Source: a virus | IMG/VR virus record: IMGVR_UViG_3300035187_002118 | Coordinates: 1-22,605 of that record | Length of the DNA: 22,605 bases | Reading direction: 5' to 3' (one strand) | Part shown: positions 13,980 to 19,518 of the stretch, one piece after another | How positions within the stretch are numbered: position 1 is the stretch's first letter | Layout of the letters: each line of letters begins with the position of its first letter | Program-made: the position numbers and the translations under genes | The notes under the pieces: generated by a model | The model's database searches: none | Seen by the model: the letters and a program-made list of their open reading frames with translations, nothing else | What the model was told of the DNA's origin: nothing

Positions 13980-14374
13980 GCGACACAACGAACATCGACA
14001 CCATGATCAACCGCCTGACCGACCGCCAGCGCCGTCAGTTCGCGCTGTGGTGCGCGGAACGAGTCCGCCACCTGATGAGCGACCCGCGCAGCACGACCGC
14101 TCTTGATGTCGCGGCTCGGCATCTGCGCGGGGAGGCAACCGACGAGGAACTGGCTGCGGCGCGGGATGCGGCGGCTGCGGTGCGGGCTGCGGCGTGGGAT
14201 GCGGCGGCTGCGGCGTGGGCTGCGACGGCATCAGCGCCGGAGGTTGCGGCATGGAATGCGGCGTGGGATGCTGCGCGGGCTGCGCGGGCTGCGGCGTGGA
14301 ATGCGGCGTGGGATGCCGAGCGCGCCGCGCAGCGCGCCGAACTTGAACGGATGCTCGCGGAGGCGAAGCCGTGA
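13976..14374 (+). CDS. Ala/Trp-repeat protein, 132 aa (family A, copy 2)
   Basis: The N-terminal block from DTMINRLTDRQ to GEATDEEL is about 45 of 52 identical with the gene at 10627, and the C-terminal AQRAELERMLAEAKP is also shared. The repeat helix is longer (about 65 residues) and mixes Arg into the units (AAWDAARAARAAAWNAAW), so the repeat has expanded by slippage or exchange. It begins MSDTTN, like the family B opening. It closes the array that copy 1 opens, and its end overlaps the methyltransferase start (GTGA). Confidence 0.85.
   Translation: MSDTTNIDTMINRLTDRQRRQFALWCAERVRHLMSDPRSTTALDVAARHLRGEATDEELAAARDAAAAVRAAAWDAAAAAWAATASAPEVAAWNAAWDAARAARAAAWNAAWDAERAAQRAELERMLAEAKP
14153..14320 (+). 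repeat. GCGGCGTGG-type tandem repeat (Ala/Trp codons), copy 2
   Basis: Longer version of the repeat at 10795-10890, with units such as GCGGCGTGGGATGCGGCG, GCGTGGAATGCGGCGTGG and GCGCGGGCTGCGCGGGCTG. It encodes the Ala/Trp/Arg helix of family A copy 2. Confidence 0.7.
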
Positions 14375-16413
14375 GATACCTATCCGTCTGCTCTGGCATC
14401 GAAGCCGCCACCGTCGCGTGGCATCCGCTCGGTTGGACGCCCGTTGCGTTCAGCGAGATTGAGCCGTTCCCGTCCGCCGTCCTTGCGCACCACTACCCGC
14501 AAGTCCCTAATCTTGGAGACATGACGAACCATGCAACTTGGCCTCTTCAGCCCGGAGACATCGACCTCCTCGTCGGAGGAACCCCATGCCAGTCTTTCAG
14601 CGTCGCAGGACTCCGAAAGGGACTCTCAGACCCACGCGGAGGACTCATGCTTACCTACCTTGAGATCGCTCGTTGTCTTCGGCCTCGATGGGTTGTGTGG
14701 GAAAATGTCCCCGGTGTCCTGTCAAGCGACGGCGGACGGGATTTTGGTTCCTTCCTCGGGGCGTTGGGGGAACTGGGGTATGGGTGGGCTTACAGGGTGT
14801 TGGACGCTCAATGGGTGCGAACACAACGGCATCCCCGCGCCGTCCCGCAGCGCAGGAGACGTGTGTTCGTTGTCGGATGTCTTGGAGACGGAGCCGCTGC
14901 CGCCGCCGCCGCAGTACTCTTTGAGCGCGAAAGCGTGCAGCGGGATTCTTCGCCGCGCCGAGCGAAGGGGGAAGGCGCTGCCGCCGATGCTGCGGATGGC
15001 GCTGGCGCAGGGCGCATCACAAGCCACGATGTAGCGCCATGCATCGAAACCACGGTGCACGATTACAGCCGCGCAGATGGATTCACGATGGTCGCTGACA
15101 TCGTCGGCGCGGTTGACTGCCGCATATCCGCGCAGCGCGCGCAGAACGCCGCAGCCGGCCACCCGATCGCCGTTCCGATCCAAGACGGTCGCGACATCGC
15201 GAACAAGGTGCAGAACGGCATGGGCTTCGGAAAGGACGGCGATCCCGCGTACACGCTGACCAAGGTGGACGCAGCCGCCGTCGCCGTCACCGTCAGCAAC
15301 GGCGAGCCGCGCGTGTCCGACTGCATGGGCACGCTTGACGCGGCGCGCGAAAGCCGCGGATCGAACCAGCAGCGGTTCGTGATGCAGCCCGTCCCCTTCC
15401 GCAAATCGAAGCGCGCGCAGTCCACAACGGACGACGAGTCATGGGTTGAGGCGGAACAGGCGAACACCTTGAACGCCTTCGACACGGGGGAGCGGGACAC
15501 GCACGCGGTAGCGTTCAGCCCCGGCAACCTCAAGCGCGGCGCAGGAGCTGGGCCGAACGACGAGGTTTTTCCGACGCTGTTGTGCCGCGCGGGTCGCGGC
15601 GCGGATGACCAACGTCCGTGCGTCGCCTACCCCATCGACACGCAGAACATGACGGAGGGCCACTCGAGCGGCGGACTCGGCTTCGGTCAGGATGGCGACC
15701 AGTCGTTCACCGTGACCAAGGGGCACAGCCACGCGGTGGCGTTCGCGCAGAATCAACTCGGGGAACTCCGCGTGGGAGAGGTCACGAACACATTGAACAC
15801 AAACAGCAATGCCAGCGGCAGGAACACACCAATGGTGGCTCACGGCTTCTACAGCACGGGCGATGTCGCCGCGACGATGACCAAGGCGAGCGGTGGCCCA
15901 GCCGCATCGGAGCCGGCGGTGCTTTACAGTTTCCATCCAACGCAGGATCCGATCAACTCGGACGATGGTACAACGCATTGCATCGGAACTGGATCAAAGG
16001 GCGGATGCTCTACGGTTGGAGTCGCTCAGTCCATGACTGTTGCGCACGCGAATGGGGGCGGGCAGATTCCGTCGCCGCCGGCGGTCGCCTTCTCCTGCAA
16101 GGATCACGGCGCAGACGCGGGAACTGTCGCACCGACCATGCGCGCGATGCCGCACGACGGGTCGCACGCGAATGGGGGCGGGCAGATTGCGGTGGCGCAA
16201 ACCATGACCGTTCGCCGCCTCACCCCGCGCGAGTGCGAGCGGCTACAGGCGTTCCCCGACGACTACACGATGATCCCGTGGCGCAAGAAGCCCGCTGATC
16301 AGTGCCCGGACGGGCCGCGCTACAAGGCGCTCGGCAACAGCATGGCCGTGAACTGCATGGAGTGGATTGGGGAGCGGATCGCGGCCTATGAGGCCAAGGA
16401 GCGGAAGCCATGA
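14371..16413 (+). CDS. DNA cytosine-5 methyltransferase with very long variable region, 680 aa
   Basis: All core C5-MTase motifs are present: I (SVCSGIEAATVAW), IV with catalytic Cys73 (GGTPCQSFS), VI (ENVPG), VIII (QRRRRVFVVG), IX (RRLTPRECERLQAFPDDY) and X (ALGNSMAVNCMEW). The enzyme would methylate C5 of cytosine in a short recognition site. The region between VIII and IX, which holds the target-recognition domain, is about 430 residues. It contains degenerate repeats of the type GFGKDGDPAYTLTK, GFGQDGDQSFTVTK, NTLNTNS, ATMTKASG and SMTVAHANGGGQI. No restriction gene is nearby, so it is an orphan enzyme, probably protecting phage DNA. GTG start overlaps the previous stop. The 14531-15034 stretch also has a second open frame. 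Confidence 0.92.
   Translation: MRYLSVCSGIEAATVAWHPLGWTPVAFSEIEPFPSAVLAHHYPQVPNLGDMTNHATWPLQPGDIDLLVGGTPCQSFSVAGLRKGLSDPRGGLMLTYLEIARCLRPRWVVWENVPGVLSSDGGRDFGSFLGALGELGYGWAYRVLDAQWVRTQRHPRAVPQRRRRVFVVGCLGDGAAAAAAAVLFERESVQRDSSPRRAKGEGAAADAADGAGAGRITSHDVAPCIETTVHDYSRADGFTMVADIVGAVDCRISAQRAQNAAAGHPIAVPIQDGRDIANKVQNGMGFGKDGDPAYTLTKVDAAAVAVTVSNGEPRVSDCMGTLDAARESRGSNQQRFVMQPVPFRKSKRAQSTTDDESWVEAEQANTLNAFDTGERDTHAVAFSPGNLKRGAGAGPNDEVFPTLLCRAGRGADDQRPCVAYPIDTQNMTEGHSSGGLGFGQDGDQSFTVTKGHSHAVAFAQNQLGELRVGEVTNTLNTNSNASGRNTPMVAHGFYSTGDVAATMTKASGGPAASEPAVLYSFHPTQDPINSDDGTTHCIGTGSKGGCSTVGVAQSMTVAHANGGGQIPSPPAVAFSCKDHGADAGTVAPTMRAMPHDGSHANGGGQIAVAQTMTVRRLTPRECERLQAFPDDYTMIPWRKKPADQCPDGPRYKALGNSMAVNCMEWIGERIAAYEAKERKP
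14531..15034 (+). CDS. Overlapping second-frame ORF nested in the methyltransferase gene, 167 aa
   Basis: This +1 frame lies wholly inside the methyltransferase gene and stays open for 167 codons from ATG to TAG. It opens MQLGLFSPETSTSSSEEPHA and continues with GRWGNWGMGGLTGCWTLN, CSLSDVLET, QYSLSAKACSGILRRAERRG and KALPPMLRMAL. From memory, stand-alone phage hypothetical proteins share this order of motifs (SSGxW, GMGxPTxxxTLN, LSDxLETG, LSxxACxGILRRAEKRG), and those motifs are what the +1 frame of conserved MTase motifs VI-VIII encodes. In the first frame the matching stretch near 14890-15010 is Ala-rich and unlike normal MTases, while the second frame stays family-like. There is no close SD (GGAG is 13 bases upstream). 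Translation is inferred, not shown. Confidence 0.5.
   Translation: MQLGLFSPETSTSSSEEPHASLSASQDSERDSQTHAEDSCLPTLRSLVVFGLDGLCGKMSPVSCQATADGILVPSSGRWGNWGMGGLTGCWTLNGCEHNGIPAPSRSAGDVCSLSDVLETEPLPPPPQYSLSAKACSGILRRAERRGKALPPMLRMALAQGASQATM
16043..16188 (+). repeat. 26-bp direct repeat within the methyltransferase variable region
   Basis: The 26 bases at 16043-16068 recur exactly at 16163-16188, 120 bases apart. Both encode the HANGGGQI unit. The exact DNA identity suggests recent duplication or gene conversion inside the variable region. Confidence 0.8.
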
Positions 16414-16805
16414 CCGAACGTGAACGCCTCCTGCTTGACGCCGCCGCCGCAACTCGCGACAGGGGCGAATCCTACGGCGACCCCCAAACGCACTTCGCCC
16501 GCACGGTCGGAGCGATCAACGCCGTCTTCGCGCACAAGCTCCGCGAGCCGCTCACGCCAGCCGACTGGGGACTCATCATGGTGCTCGACAAGTGCGCCCG
16601 CGAGCAGCACGCTCCGAAGCGCGACAACATGACCGACATCGCCGGGTACGCCGCGTGCGTGGCCGAAATCCGCGACGAGAGCGAGGCGTTCAGCCAGTCG
16701 TGGGCGGGACGTGTCACGGAATCGCTTGGGAAGCGCGACGGCATTCTCGCGACGGCAGAAGTCTGCAACGCGATCAAGGTGGCGATGGGAGAGGCCAAGA
16801 AATGA
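16410..16805 (+). CDS. DUF6378-like phage protein, 131 aa
   Basis: The layout matches the DUF6378 pattern: RGESYGDPQTHFARTVGAIN (Tyr-Gly-Asp-Pro), then LTPADWGLIMVLDKCAREQH and a conserved KRDNMTDIAGYAACVAEI block. The family is widespread in phage early regions and has no firmly established function. The fold is probably all-alpha, and a nucleotide-related role has been guessed from its conserved acidic and His positions. The remaining residues form a helical C-terminus (ESLGKRDGILATAEVCNAIK). ATG overlaps the MTase TGA and its own stop overlaps the next ATG. Confidence 0.82.
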   Translation: MTERERLLLDAAAATRDRGESYGDPQTHFARTVGAINAVFAHKLREPLTPADWGLIMVLDKCAREQHAPKRDNMTDIAGYAACVAEIRDESEAFSQSWAGRVTESLGKRDGILATAEVCNAIKVAMGEAKK

Positions 16806-17005
16806 GCGAGATGAAGGCAGATGACATCGTGTACCTTCGCGCACGGGTCTGCTCGACGCTCAACGAGACGACGGCTGGACGCGAGTGCGTCCTGATCGAG
16901 CCGATCGACAAGTCGGGTAAGATCGTTCCGGGCGCGTGGATATTCACTGTCCCCGTTGAATGGCTGACGACCATCGAGGAGATGCGGAAGGCGGTGCGTA
17001 AATGA
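16802..17005 (+). CDS. Hypothetical small beta protein, 67 aa
   Basis: ATG at 16802 overlaps the preceding TGA and follows GGGAGAGG. The protein has alternating strands (DIVYLRARVCSTL, RECVLIEPI, GAWIFTVPVEWLTTI) and a short helical end. It is small, soluble and of unknown family; the beta pattern with a central Pro-x-Asp-x-Ser-Gly-Lys turn resembles small barrel proteins. It lies in a run of tightly overlapping early genes between DUF6378 and the primase. Confidence 0.75.
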   Translation: MSEMKADDIVYLRARVCSTLNETTAGRECVLIEPIDKSGKIVPGAWIFTVPVEWLTTIEEMRKAVRK

Positions 17006-17199
17006 GACGACCGTACAAGCCGTCATATTGCATCAGCGTGAGGCTTGGGCTTGAATCTCTCGCTCTGCGGAGCGTGCCCAGAGATCGGTGGGAGTCAACG
17101 GCGCTCCGATGGATCGCAGACATGAAGGAATGGCATCGAACCATCGAATCTCCGAAGCAGCGGTCTGAGTATCAGCGCAGGAAAGGTAACCGAAAATGA
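17002..17199 (+). CDS. Basic hypothetical protein, 65 aa
   Basis: Starts at the ATG overlapping the previous stop (AAATGAG). It is rich in Arg and Trp: RRPYKPSYCISVRLGL, then RDRWESTALRWIADMKEWHRTIE and a basic tail SEYQRRKGNRK. High positive charge suggests nucleic-acid contact. No family is recognised. Its stop overlaps the primase start at 17196. Confidence 0.7.
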   Translation: MRRPYKPSYCISVRLGLESLALRSVPRDRWESTALRWIADMKEWHRTIESPKQRSEYQRRKGNRK

Positions 17200-18053
17200 A
17201 CCTACTTGACCAGGACACCGGCGAGGTCGTGTTCTCCGGAAGGCGAGTGACCCGTTCGATGCGCTGTCCGGTCTGCGGCCACGACTCGTGGTGTCTCTTC
17301 GATCCAGATCGTGAGATCGCCATCTGTCCCCGGGTTCAAGGCCCAAGGGTGGTTGGGCGCGCTGGATGGTGGCATTCGACTGGAGGAGCTATTCCCGAAG
17401 GACTCCGATTCAGCAGGCCCGTTGAGGAGCGAAGGCCGCTTGAGGGCGCAGATAGAATGCAGACGCAGTTTGTCCGCCAAGGAGGGCCAAGGCTTAGCCT
17501 ACTCGCCCTTTCGCTCGGGCTTTCACTTCGGTCGCTCGAGCGTCTCGGAGCTGGATGGAACGGGTCGGCGTGGACGTTTCCGATGCGGGACTTTCGCGAG
17601 GAGATCGTCGGGTTCCGGACTCGTTTCGATGACGGCCGCAAGCTCGCGATCAAGGGATCGCGCAGCGGCATATTCATCCCGGCAGAGCGACTCCGAGGAC
17701 CACGGGAGGAGATATGGGTGGTCGAGGGACCGACCGATTGCGCCGCCATGCTGGACATGGGGATCAACGCAATCGGAAGGCCCGCGTGCCGTGGATCGGA
17801 GACGGAGATCAAGAGATGGACGATGAACATGGACGTGATCGTGGTGGCCGACGCAGACGGACCCGGCGTAGACGGGGCCGAAGCTTTGACCCGGACGCTT
17901 CGTGGGTCGGTGAACTCCGTCCGGATGGTGCTTCCCCCGATGGGGCTGAAGGACGCGAGAGAAGTGCTGAATCACGGTGGCTCCATGAGAGAGTGGAGGG
18001 AACTCGTTGGAGATTCCGAAAGCCGGAGGAATTTGAATGGCCAGACACGGTAA
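17196..18053 (+). CDS. DnaG-like primase with zinc finger and TOPRIM domain, 285 aa
   Basis: The N-terminus has a zinc-binding module: CPVCGHDSWC (Cys24, Cys27, Cys33) and a later ICP (Cys44). Then a RNA-polymerase-like segment with WTFPMRDFREEIVGFRTR and KGSRSGIF follows. The TOPRIM fold shows EIWVVEGPTDCAAML (catalytic Glu) and VIVVADADGPGVDGAEAL (Asp-x-Asp). These residues bind metal for RNA primer synthesis in the DnaG/phage P4-type group. No helicase domain is fused, so the helicase is either host-encoded or the SF2 enzyme at 8919. The start is ATG after GGAAAGG. The C-terminus (REWRELVGDSES) is short. Confidence 0.85.
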   Translation: MNLLDQDTGEVVFSGRRVTRSMRCPVCGHDSWCLFDPDREIAICPRVQGPRVVGRAGWWHSTGGAIPEGLRFSRPVEERRPLEGADRMQTQFVRQGGPRLSLLALSLGLSLRSLERLGAGWNGSAWTFPMRDFREEIVGFRTRFDDGRKLAIKGSRSGIFIPAERLRGPREEIWVVEGPTDCAAMLDMGINAIGRPACRGSETEIKRWTMNMDVIVVADADGPGVDGAEALTRTLRGSVNSVRMVLPPMGLKDAREVLNHGGSMREWRELVGDSESRRNLNGQTR

Positions 18054-18064
18054 AGCTGACGGGC

Positions 18065-18271
18065 ATGGAGACTCCGCGCGACCTCGAGGTTCTCCATTGG
18101 CTGGCGACGCGGGGCGAGATCGACCACGTGATCGGACGGGTCAAGTTCGGAGCCGCAGTTCGGGCGTCGATCGTGTACCTGATTCGACTAGGCCATCCGA
18201 TCGCCCCGTTGCTGACCATCCGCGGGAATCGGCAGGAGAGATGGGTATGGCTTCCGCTCCAAAGCCCATGA
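18065..18271 (+). CDS. Small helix-turn-helix-like protein, 68 aa
   Basis: The frame is open further upstream (to 17714) but the upstream part is a shadow of the primase. From ATG 18065 the protein reads METPRDLEVLHWLATRGEID, then HVIGRVKFGAAVRASIVYLIRLG and HPIAPLLTI, ending in a Trp/Arg segment. The pattern of a first helix, a turn, then RxSIxYLxRLGHPI is like small winged-helix or HTH phage proteins. The start is uncertain: no good SD is nearby, and GTG 17993 is an alternative. A strong SD (GGAGG at 18025-18029) instead faces an out-of-frame ATG at 18037. It may regulate transcription. Confidence 0.55.
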   Translation: METPRDLEVLHWLATRGEIDHVIGRVKFGAAVRASIVYLIRLGHPIAPLLTIRGNRQERWVWLPLQSP

Positions 18272-18807
18272 ACTTGTGGCTCCCGGAGTCTGGCTCCGAT
18301 CTGTCCGTCTACAAGAAGATGCTCGCGCATGGGCACATCAAGCCGTTCCTGATGCCGGATGGCGTCGAGAGCCTTGCGGCGCGCGTGATGAGGCTCATGG
18401 AGATTGCAGAAGAGTCTGGACGAATAAAGGACGCGATGAAGGCGGCAGAGATTCTTCGACTTCTTGCAGCGGACAATCGCGCCATTGCTGTCGAACTTGA
18501 TCGGATTGAACGGCTTGATTCCGGAAAGCCAACCAGCATTTCTGGGCAGCTTGACCCAGAGCAGACTGCGAGAATCAAGAAGATCATATCGACACAAAAG
18601 GCTCGCGCGAATACGGAGGAGCGTAATGAAATACGAGGAGCGGGTGGCACAAATCAACCGAGCCGTGGTTTCAGCGATGTCATCGGTAGAGACGGGCAAA
18701 CCCTTGAAGTCAACTTGCGTCCGGATACTTCTGGACGAGATGATTCGATGCCGGCGGATTCTCGAGACGCTGGAGCGAAAGATCGCTCGTATGGAGAGCC
18801 GGGATGA
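18247..18807 (+). CDS. Helical protein, 186 aa, C-terminal part overlaps another gene
   Basis: ATG at 18247 is chosen because AGGAG lies about eight bases upstream (18234-18238); ATG 18241 is close but too near. The start gives MASAPKPMNLWLPESGSDLS, then helical MLAHGHIKPFLMPDGVESLAA and RLMEIAEESGRIKDAMKAAEI, and LDPEQTARIKKIISTQKAR. The remaining about 60 residues are Gly/Asp/Ser-rich and overlap the gene at 18626 in another frame, so the real end may be earlier. A -1 shift at the AAAA at 18596-18599 would end it at TAA 18624-18626, just at the next ATG. The family is not recognised; the helical middle is of the kind seen in small DNA-binding or terminase small subunit proteins, but I do not claim this. 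Confidence 0.6.
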   Translation: MASAPKPMNLWLPESGSDLSVYKKMLAHGHIKPFLMPDGVESLAARVMRLMEIAEESGRIKDAMKAAEILRLLAADNRAIAVELDRIERLDSGKPTSISGQLDPEQTARIKKIISTQKARANTEERNEIRGAGGTNQPSRGFSDVIGRDGQTLEVNLRPDTSGRDDSMPADSRDAGAKDRSYGEPG

Positions 18808-18820
18808 ATCGAATCAATGA
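18626..18820 (+). CDS. Helical protein, 64 aa, within overlap region
   Basis: ATG 18626 has a strong SD (GGAGGAG, six bases upstream) and the stop context TAATG. The protein is helical: MKYEERVAQINRAVVSAMSS, then a short GKPLKSTCV turn and a basic/acidic coil RILLDEMIRCRRILETLERK. It overlaps the tail of the 18247 gene by about 180 bases in another frame and the RusA start by 17 bases. The SD and coiled-coil-like composition favour it being the genuine coding frame here. Function is unknown. Confidence 0.6.
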   Translation: MKYEERVAQINRAVVSAMSSVETGKPLKSTCVRILLDEMIRCRRILETLERKIARMESRDESNQ

Positions 18821-19250
18821 GTGGAACTTCTCTGTGCTAGGAATCCCCAAGGCGCAGCCGCGAATCAAGGCGGCGCGCGGCGGCGGATGGAGGCCGATCA
18901 TCTATACGCCTGGAACCGCGAACGAATGGAAGGCTGAAGTCTCTCGCGCCGCATTACAGGCTATGGAAGGCGCTTCCCTGCCCATTGGAACCGGAGTAGA
19001 AGTTGGTCTTGTGTTTCTGATGCCGCGACCAAAGCGCCTCGAGCGCCGAGACACTATTACACTCTGCGACGTTCCTCACCTCGCCAAGCCTGACATTGAC
19101 AATCTTGAGAAGGCAGTCCTTGACGCGCTCAAGAAGGCTGGCATCTACGTCGATGACGCTCAAGTGTTTCTTGTACACAAAGGAAAATTCTACGCAGACT
19201 TCGGTGAAATGCCCGGAGCGCGAATCACAGTAGTCCAGTATGGAGAATGA
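18804..19250 (+). CDS. rusA: RusA-type Holliday junction resolvase, 148 aa
   Basis: ATG at 18804 follows GGAGAGCCGGG and overlaps the 18247 frame stop. The sequence shows the RusA family features: early PKAQPRIKAARGGG, strand EVGLVFLMPRPKRLER, then the catalytic Asp cluster HLAKPDIDNLEKAVLDALKK and GIYVDDAQVFLVHKGK (acidic residues of the KPDxDN and DDAQV motifs). The C-terminus is MPGARITVVQY. RusA cuts four-way junctions and resolves recombination intermediates or phage concatemers. It pairs logically with the RecE-like nuclease and Bet proteins upstream. Length is close to the usual 120-140 residues. Confidence 0.9.
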   Translation: MNRINEWNFSVLGIPKAQPRIKAARGGGWRPIIYTPGTANEWKAEVSRAALQAMEGASLPIGTGVEVGLVFLMPRPKRLERRDTITLCDVPHLAKPDIDNLEKAVLDALKKAGIYVDDAQVFLVHKGKFYADFGEMPGARITVVQYGE

Positions 19251-19251
19251 C

Positions 19252-19518
19252 ATGCCACGATTCACGACAGTATTGAGGGAGATCCTCGTTCGAGTTGCGC
19301 GAGATCCCGGCGCATCGCAGGCAGACATTGCAGAGGAACTGAAGCGGAATCGCTCCAGCGTCAACGCGGCAATGCGGCGACTGGTTGCGCTTGGATACCT
19401 TGCAAAAGGCGGATTCGGTGATTACAGGGTCACGGAATCGGGTCGAGAGCTTCTGAAGCCATCACCCGCCGCACGCATCTACCGATGCCCCGACTGCGGA
19501 CGGAAGTTCTCGGTCTGA
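19252..19518 (+). CDS. MarR/winged-helix-like regulator with C-terminal Cys pair, 88 aa
   Basis: I chose ATG 19252 (GGAG at 19242-19245, six bases upstream) over ATG 19240. The protein has a clear winged-helix pattern: VRVARDPGASQADIAEELKR, then NRSSVNAAMRRLVALGYLAKG and a wing FGDYRVTESGRELL. The end RIYRCPDCGRKFSV carries only one CxxC pair, the first half of a zinc ribbon, so the metal site would need a partner chain or be vestigial. It probably regulates phage transcription. The last 57 bases overlap the 3' end of the minus-strand recombinase (convergent). Confidence 0.8.
   Translation: MPRFTTVLREILVRVARDPGASQADIAEELKRNRSSVNAAMRRLVALGYLAKGGFGDYRVTESGRELLKPSPAARIYRCPDCGRKFSV

Noticed and set aside
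10627-14374. Repeated blocks as a CRISPR array or diversity-generating retroelement
   Set aside because: The repeats are coding, of unequal length and spacing, with no short regular spacers, and there is no reverse transcriptase or cas gene in the window.
18037-18240. Upstream extension of the 18247 gene from ATG 18037
   Set aside because: Despite a good SD the amino-acid sequence is Arg/Ser/Pro/Asp-rich shadow, while frame 2 is regular and HTH-like over the same bases.
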